Source of the DNA: Faecalicatena_A orotica
GTDB taxonomy: Bacteria; Bacillota; Clostridia; Lachnospirales; Lachnospiraceae
Reading direction: 5' to 3' (one strand)
Length of the DNA stretch: 64,000 nt
Assembly: GCF_040545875.1 (NCBI RefSeq)
Contig: NZ_JBEPMR010000004.1
In this document: positions 63,324 to 64,000 of the stretch, piece after piece
Position numbering within the stretch: the first letter of the stretch is position 1
How the letters are laid out: the number at the start of each line of letters is the position of its first letter
The notes under the pieces: model-generated
Seen by the model: the letters and a program-made list of their open reading frames with translations, nothing else
Told to the model about the DNA's origin: nothing
Databases searched by the model: none
Translations under genes and position numbers: made by a program

Positions 63324-63477
63324 AAAACCTCTCCCTTCCTCTTATCATAATCACTTGTGTCATTTCTTTATTATACTAAAAAAGCGGGTTTTATACAATG
63401 AAATGAGTATTAAATATTTATGAACTGCCTAAAAAGAAAGAAATCTCCAAAAAGGTACAGGGCATTTCTCGTTCTGG

Positions 63478-63534
63478 GACACCACAAAACCCAATTTGGG
63501 ACGTAGCCTTTTTACACTTTACTACGTCCCAAAT
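63478..63534. repeat. Palindromic GGGACGTA element, copy 2
   Basis: ACACCACAAAA then TTTGGGACGTAG and CTACGTCCCAAA around a T-rich loop. Compared with copy 1 the pair A-T has become G-C on both arms. Its right arm supplies the last codons and stop of rsmA. Confidence 0.75.
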
Positions 63535-64000
63535 AATTGCTTAATGTGGCGAATTCTTCTAGTGTCAGTGCCTCCCCCCGCACGCTTGCTCCTTTCCCCA
63601 GGCTGTCTATCGCTGCCTCTACCTGTTCTTTTGTGTAATCCAGCTCCGGCGAGTTTTTTAATCCGTTTGCCAGTGTCTTTCTCCTTTGATTGAATGATGC
63701 ACGTATTATTTTAAACATCAGTTTTTCATCATCGACCTGTACCGGCGGGTTCTCGTATCTCTCCAGACGGATGACCGCTGATCCCACTTTCGGCCTGGGC
63801 ATGAAGCAGTTCGGGGGTACATTTGCCACGATATAGGGCTTTGCGTAATACTGAACGGCAAGGGACAGTGCGCCGTAATCCTTGGTCCCCGGTCCTACCT
63901 GCATACGCTCTGCGACTTCTTTCTGTACCATGACTGTAATGCTTTTTACAGGAACATGGTTCTCGAAAAGTCCCATGATGATGGGGGTCGTAATGTAGTA
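63512..64000 (-). CDS. rsmA: 16S rRNA dimethyladenosine transferase RsmA (KsgA), C-terminal part
   Basis: Partial: the frame continues past the window end (…YYITTPIIMGLFE at the edge). Residues seen include VQKEVAERM, YGALSLAVQYYA, PPNCFMPRPKVGSAVIRLE and the C-terminal helical domain FNQRRKTLANGLKN. RsmA dimethylates A1518/A1519 of 16S rRNA. The N-terminal SAM loop lies outside the window. The final residues GRSKV and the stop are encoded by the palindromic repeat, so the tail is probably non-native. Confidence 0.93.
   Translation of the reverse strand, partial: YYITTPIIMGLFENHVPVKSITVMVQKEVAERMQVGPGTKDYGALSLAVQYYAKPYIVANVPPNCFMPRPKVGSAVIRLERYENPPVQVDDEKLMFKIIRASFNQRRKTLANGLKNSPELDYTKEQVEAAIDSLGKGASVRGEALTLEEFATLSNYLGRSKV

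Overview
The window looks like chromosome of a spore-forming gut Clostridium of the Lachnospiraceae type. The signs are a CotS-family spore-coat kinase, several YesM/YesN two-component systems beside sugar ABC transporters, strong AGGAGG ribosome sites, SigA-type promoters, moderate GC and most genes on the minus strand. It ends inside rsmA. No tRNA, rRNA, CRISPR array or intact prophage was seen.

Layout. 1-8 kb: a class II aldolase and an OFA-type MFS transporter, a giant secreted protease-like protein (2554-7119) and a DeoR regulator. 8-14.5 kb: a sugar ABC operon (binding protein, two permeases) followed by YesN/YesM. 14.7-24 kb: housekeeping genes (rqcP-like, HU, phosphoglucomutase, CotS, CCA-adding enzyme, YhaN/YhaO-like pair, asnS). 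24-33.6 kb: a Gfo/Idh/MocA oxidoreductase, then an operon for an AnmK-like kinase, an RbsA/C/B-type ABC importer and an allulose-6-phosphate epimerase. That operon is preceded by an ANTAR regulator and a histidine kinase carrying a degenerate ABC-ATPase domain. 33.6-35.7 kb: a small AT-rich mobile remnant with an XRE regulator, duplicated Uma2 genes, an integrase stub and an RHH protein. 36-46.3 kb: queT with a structured leader, then YesM/YesN and an ABC importer with two permeases plus a GH51 arabinofuranosidase. 46.5-55 kb: a membrane-anchored propeller/C39-like protein, a methyltransferase, an OmpR-type two-component pair and a YczE-like protein. 55-60.5 kb: a GH25-LysM lysozyme, a sialate-O-acetylesterase with a divergent TetR, a broken sugar isomerase and three copies of a new-looking small RNA. 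60.6-64 kb: a small ORF, a lipase-like hydrolase, citrate synthase and the end of rsmA.

Two things stand out. First, the ABC-fused kinase and ANTAR protein sit directly before a leader that carries its own promoter, two hairpins with A1/G4 hexaloops and an intrinsic terminator overlapping the second hairpin. This is the architecture expected for ANTAR antitermination of the AnmK/ABC/epimerase operon, with a transporter-like domain as the presumed sensor. Second, three copies of a roughly 137-nt element share a promoter-proximal block, a hairpin, a run of six C, a GNRA-capped long hairpin with compensatory changes, and an intrinsic terminator. They look like a paralogous regulatory RNA family.
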